From: Nitrospirota bacterium
Lineage (GTDB): Bacteria; Nitrospirota; Thermodesulfovibrionia; Thermodesulfovibrionales; JdFR-85
Assembly (NCBI GenBank): GCA_015485235.1
Contig: WFTX01000249.1
Span: forward strand, 1-7,016
Direction of reading: 5' to 3'
Length of the DNA stretch: 7,016 nucleotides
Shown piece by piece: positions 5,507 through 7,016 of the stretch. The notes below the pieces were generated by a model. It was given only the letters and a program-made list of their open reading frames with translations. It was not told where the DNA came from and searched no databases. The stretch's first letter is position 1. Each line of letters starts with the position of its first letter. Position numbers and translations under genes: made by a program.

Positions 5507-5686
5507 CTACTCAATATTGAAGGTGGCAACCTCCTTCATCCCGGGAATGTACTCACCCACAGGGACGAGTTTCTTGTTCTGGTTCACGCAGTCGATGATA
5601 ATCGTCCAGAGCTGGTTCAATTGCTCCTTCTCCGTATCGCTCTCAGGAATCATCCTGATAAGGCTTCCTTCCATCTCGATCTTCAT
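5507..5686 (-). CDS. Small hypothetical protein (59 aa)
   Basis: I do not recognise a named family. The frame starts at ATG 5686 (- strand) with an excellent AAGGAGG site (5693-5699), 6 bases upstream, and ends with TAG at 5507. The protein is acidic to neutral and soluble. It begins MKIEMEGSLIRMIPES, continues with a predicted helix containing one Cys (Cys33, IIDCVNQN), and ends with VPVGEYIPGMKEVATF. No membrane segment is evident. It is too short for common length cut-offs, and a + strand frame covering it (5471-5746) lacks a ribosome site. It lies 78 bases downstream of the DUF4126 gene in the same direction and converges on the rhodanese gene. The 5451-5506 gap has a T6 run (5484-5489) but no convincing terminator stem. 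Confidence 0.75.
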   Translation of the reverse strand: MKIEMEGSLIRMIPESDTEKEQLNQLWTIIIDCVNQNKKLVPVGEYIPGMKEVATFNIE

Positions 5687-5710
5687 TGCATTCCTCCTTC
5701 GCAGGTCTTG

Positions 5711-5768
5711 TTAACCTTACTGCATAAATCTTATCCCGAACCTTAGGTTTTTGCAACGTCAAGGTTAA
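5711..5768. repeat. Inverted pair TTAACCTT / AAGGTTAA
   Basis: TTAACCTT (5711-5718) and AAGGTTAA (5761-5768) are perfect 8-bp inverted copies flanking the candidate promoter between the two - strand genes. The outer copy overlaps the stop codon of the membrane-protein gene. Whether it forms a stem or binds a regulator is unknown. Confidence 0.5.
5728..5756 (-). promoter_or_regulatory. Candidate promoter of the 59-aa gene with palindromic spacer
   Basis: On the - strand TTGCAA (5756-5751) and TAAGAT (5733-5728) are exactly 17 bases apart, each matching four of six consensus positions. The spacer holds the inverted repeat AACCT-T-AGGTT (5739-5749), placed where an operator could block polymerase. 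Confidence 0.38.
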
Positions 5769-6529
5769 AGCAGGCCAAGCAGTTCCTTTCTCTTTGTTTC
5801 ATATTCTTCCTCACTGATCAGCCTTTCGTCATACATCTTCTTCAGTGCACTCAGCCTCTTCTGTAAATCACCCTCCCCCTCTCCAATCTCGGCCCGGGCT
5901 TCAGTGACCTCTTCCTTCTCCCTGTGAAAACCCACAAGGCCGCCTATCTTCCTGAAGATGAGCTTTAGTCCCTTCCAGATCTTCGGCATCAACCAGATCA
6001 TCAGCAGCAAGAATAATATGAAGAAAAGAATGAAAATCCAGGGATGTTTGACAGCAGCCCAGACACCACCTATCACTGCTATATCCTCTGCAACAGAGGC
6101 AATCCAGTTTGTGACCGGTTCAGGAGATGTGTTTATCAGCATCCGGGTACCGGCCTTTGCCGCATGGGTTCCGGCTGCCACACTCCCGCCGAGTATGGCA
6201 GCAGCAAGGCTGACAGCAGCGTTTACCTCTCCAACCGCTCCAGCAGCAAGAAGGGCACCGGCAGGTATCCGGATAAAGGTGTGGAGCGTATCCCAGCCGG
6301 TATCAACCCCTGGCACCTTGTCAGCAAAGAATTCCACCACATACATCACTATTGCAGCACCAATGACAAGAGGATTGGCAAGGATCTGAAGGTCAGGCGG
6401 AAGGGTCATGTTGCCGGTGGAGCCAAGGATCCCGAGCACCGCTATTGCAGCATAGAGATTTATCCCGCTTGCCCATGCCACACCCATGGTAAGGGCAATA
6501 ACACCGGCTATATGATTCAGTTGTTCCAT
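5765..6529 (-). CDS. DUF4126-type membrane protein with C-terminal SHOCT segment
   Basis: This 254-residue protein is mostly hydrophobic up to about residue 190. Approximate membrane segments are 10-37, 52-69, 86-120, 144-160 and 164-184. The N-terminal GVAWASGINLYAAIAVLGILG, followed by VEFFADKVPGVDTGWD and HPWIFILFF...WLMPKIW, is the pattern of the DUF4126 membrane family, whose function is unknown. After a charged linker (about 198-222), the last 30 residues (LKKMYDERLISEEEYETKR) match the SHOCT short C-terminal domain, often linked to oligomerisation or attachment. The start ATG 6529 has a weak AAGGG site. Residues 110-160 show many Ala/Gly, typical of packed helices. It is transcribed away from the flavoprotein gene at 6639 and shows no clear link to the redox cluster. 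Confidence 0.85.
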   Translation of the reverse strand: MEQLNHIAGVIALTMGVAWASGINLYAAIAVLGILGSTGNMTLPPDLQILANPLVIGAAIVMYVVEFFADKVPGVDTGWDTLHTFIRIPAGALLAAGAVGEVNAAVSLAAAILGGSVAAGTHAAKAGTRMLINTSPEPVTNWIASVAEDIAVIGGVWAAVKHPWIFILFFILFLLLMIWLMPKIWKGLKLIFRKIGGLVGFHREKEEVTEARAEIGEGEGDLQKRLSALKKMYDERLISEEEYETKRKELLGLL

Positions 6530-6552
6530 ACTGAAGCCCTTATTATTACTAT

Positions 6553-6582
6553 ATCATAACTCAGGACAGCCTTTCATCTCAT
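6553..6582 (-). promoter_or_regulatory. Candidate promoter of the DUF4126 gene
   Basis: On the - strand, ATGAGA (6582-6577) and TATGAT (6558-6553) are 18 bases apart, giving a leader of roughly 16 bases before ATG 6529. The -10 matches five of six consensus positions. It overlaps the AT-rich imperfect dyad at 6540-6559. Confidence 0.3.
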
Positions 6583-6592
6583 ATGTTAAAAT
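6563..6592 (+). promoter_or_regulatory. Candidate promoter of the downstream flavoprotein gene
   Basis: AGGACA (6563-6568) and TAAAAT (6587-6592) are 18 bases apart on the + strand; the -10 matches five of six positions. It would drive the gene at 6639 and overlaps the divergent - strand candidate, so the two genes could be coordinately controlled. Confidence 0.33.
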
Positions 6593-6638
6593 AGCACAAA
6601 TTTCAAAACTCATGAACCAAACCCGTAGGGAGGATCAA

Positions 6639-7016
6639 ATGAAAGTCGTCGCCTTCAACGGAAGTGCCCGGAGGGAGGGAAACACAAAAATTCTCCTCGA
6701 AACAGTTCTTGGTGAGATCAGGAAGGAGGGGATAGAGACTGAACTGATAAGCCTCTCCGGCAAGAACGTCGCCGGTTGCATTGCCTGTTTCAAATGTTTT
6801 GAAAGAAAGAACAGGAGATGCGCTGTAGAGAATGACGAGATGAACTACTTTATTGAGAAAATGCTTGAGGCTGATGGTATCCTCCTCGGTTCTCCCACCT
6901 ATTTCGCCGACCTCACTGCAAACATGAAGGCATTGATCGAGAGGGCCGGAATGGTGGCCCGTGCCAACAGTGATATGTTCAGGAGGAAGGTGGGTGCCGG
7001 TGTTGTGGCTGTAAGA
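6639..7016 (+). CDS. Iron-sulfur flavoprotein-like oxidoreductase, partial (3' end beyond window)
   Basis: The first 126 residues are present and the frame is open at the window end. The start ATG follows GGGAGGA (6628-6634). The flavodoxin-like FMN loop is FNGSARREGNT (6-16), and LLGSPTYFADLTANMKALIERAG (from residue 82) is the second flavin-contact region. Cysteines Cys47-x2-Cys50-x2-Cys53-x7-Cys61 fit the compact 4Fe-4S motif of iron-sulfur flavoproteins. It resembles the gene at 3260 in layout, with the cysteine motif beginning at the same residue number, so the two are paralogue-like. The likely role is FMN-dependent electron transfer from NAD(P)H or ferredoxin; the partner is unknown. 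It is transcribed away from the DUF4126 gene and probably begins a separate transcription unit. Confidence 0.86.
   Translation, partial: MKVVAFNGSARREGNTKILLETVLGEIRKEGIETELISLSGKNVAGCIACFKCFERKNRRCAVENDEMNYFIEKMLEADGILLGSPTYFADLTANMKALIERAGMVARANSDMFRRKVGAGVVAVR

Noticed and set aside
5471..5746. 91-aa + strand frame
   Set aside because: Covers the - strand 59-aa gene, which has a strong ribosome site; the + frame has none.
5958..6559. + strand frames opposite the DUF4126 gene
   Set aside because: Antisense shadows of a membrane protein with recognisable family pattern.
26..7016. CRISPR array, tRNA, rRNA or insertion sequence
   Set aside because: No spaced repeats, RNA-gene structure or transposase frame is visible anywhere in the window.

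Overview
The window looks like the chromosome of an anaerobic or oxygen-sensitive bacterium that makes selenoproteins. The evidence is a run of non-haem-iron oxygen- and peroxide-defence proteins (neelaredoxin-type superoxide reductase, desulforedoxin, rubrerythrin, rubredoxin domain) together with a peroxiredoxin whose catalytic codon is an in-frame UGA. Strong AGGAGG-type ribosome sites, moderate base composition and this gene mix fit a Nitrospirota or Desulfobacterota-like lineage. That placement is an inference from gene content only.

Region 26-5450 (+ strand) is one co-directional cluster: a rubredoxin-domain protein, superoxide reductase, selenocysteine peroxiredoxin, SagB-type nitroreductase, a 42-residue desulforedoxin, rubrerythrin, an iron-sulfur-flavoprotein-like oxidoreductase, a glutaredoxin-like protein and an exported three-rhodanese protein. 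Spacers are about 40-150 bases. Some carry hairpins (1545-1584, 3209-3237) and one carries a (GGTTAA)4 tract, so transcription may be segmented. A coherent reading is that superoxide is reduced to peroxide by the superoxide reductase, and peroxide is then removed by the Sec-peroxiredoxin and rubrerythrin. Electrons would come through the rubredoxin, desulforedoxin and flavoprotein carriers, and thiol/sulfur repair through the glutaredoxin and rhodanese proteins. The pathway order is inferred.

The most notable item is the peroxiredoxin at 915-1532. Plain ORF calling breaks it at UGA 1089-1091, exactly where the peroxidatic cysteine belongs. A perfect 7-bp hairpin (9 bp with flanking pairs) with a GGC loop lies 20 bases downstream, which matches the layout of a bacterial SECIS element.

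Region 5451-6529 (- strand) holds a DUF4126-type membrane protein with a C-terminal SHOCT segment. Downstream of it, a 59-residue unrecognised protein has its own strong ribosome site and a possible promoter. The cluster at 26-5450 and this pair converge at 5451-5506.

Region 6530-7016 is a divergent promoter region followed by the start of a second iron-sulfur-flavoprotein-like oxidoreductase on the + strand, cut off by the window end.
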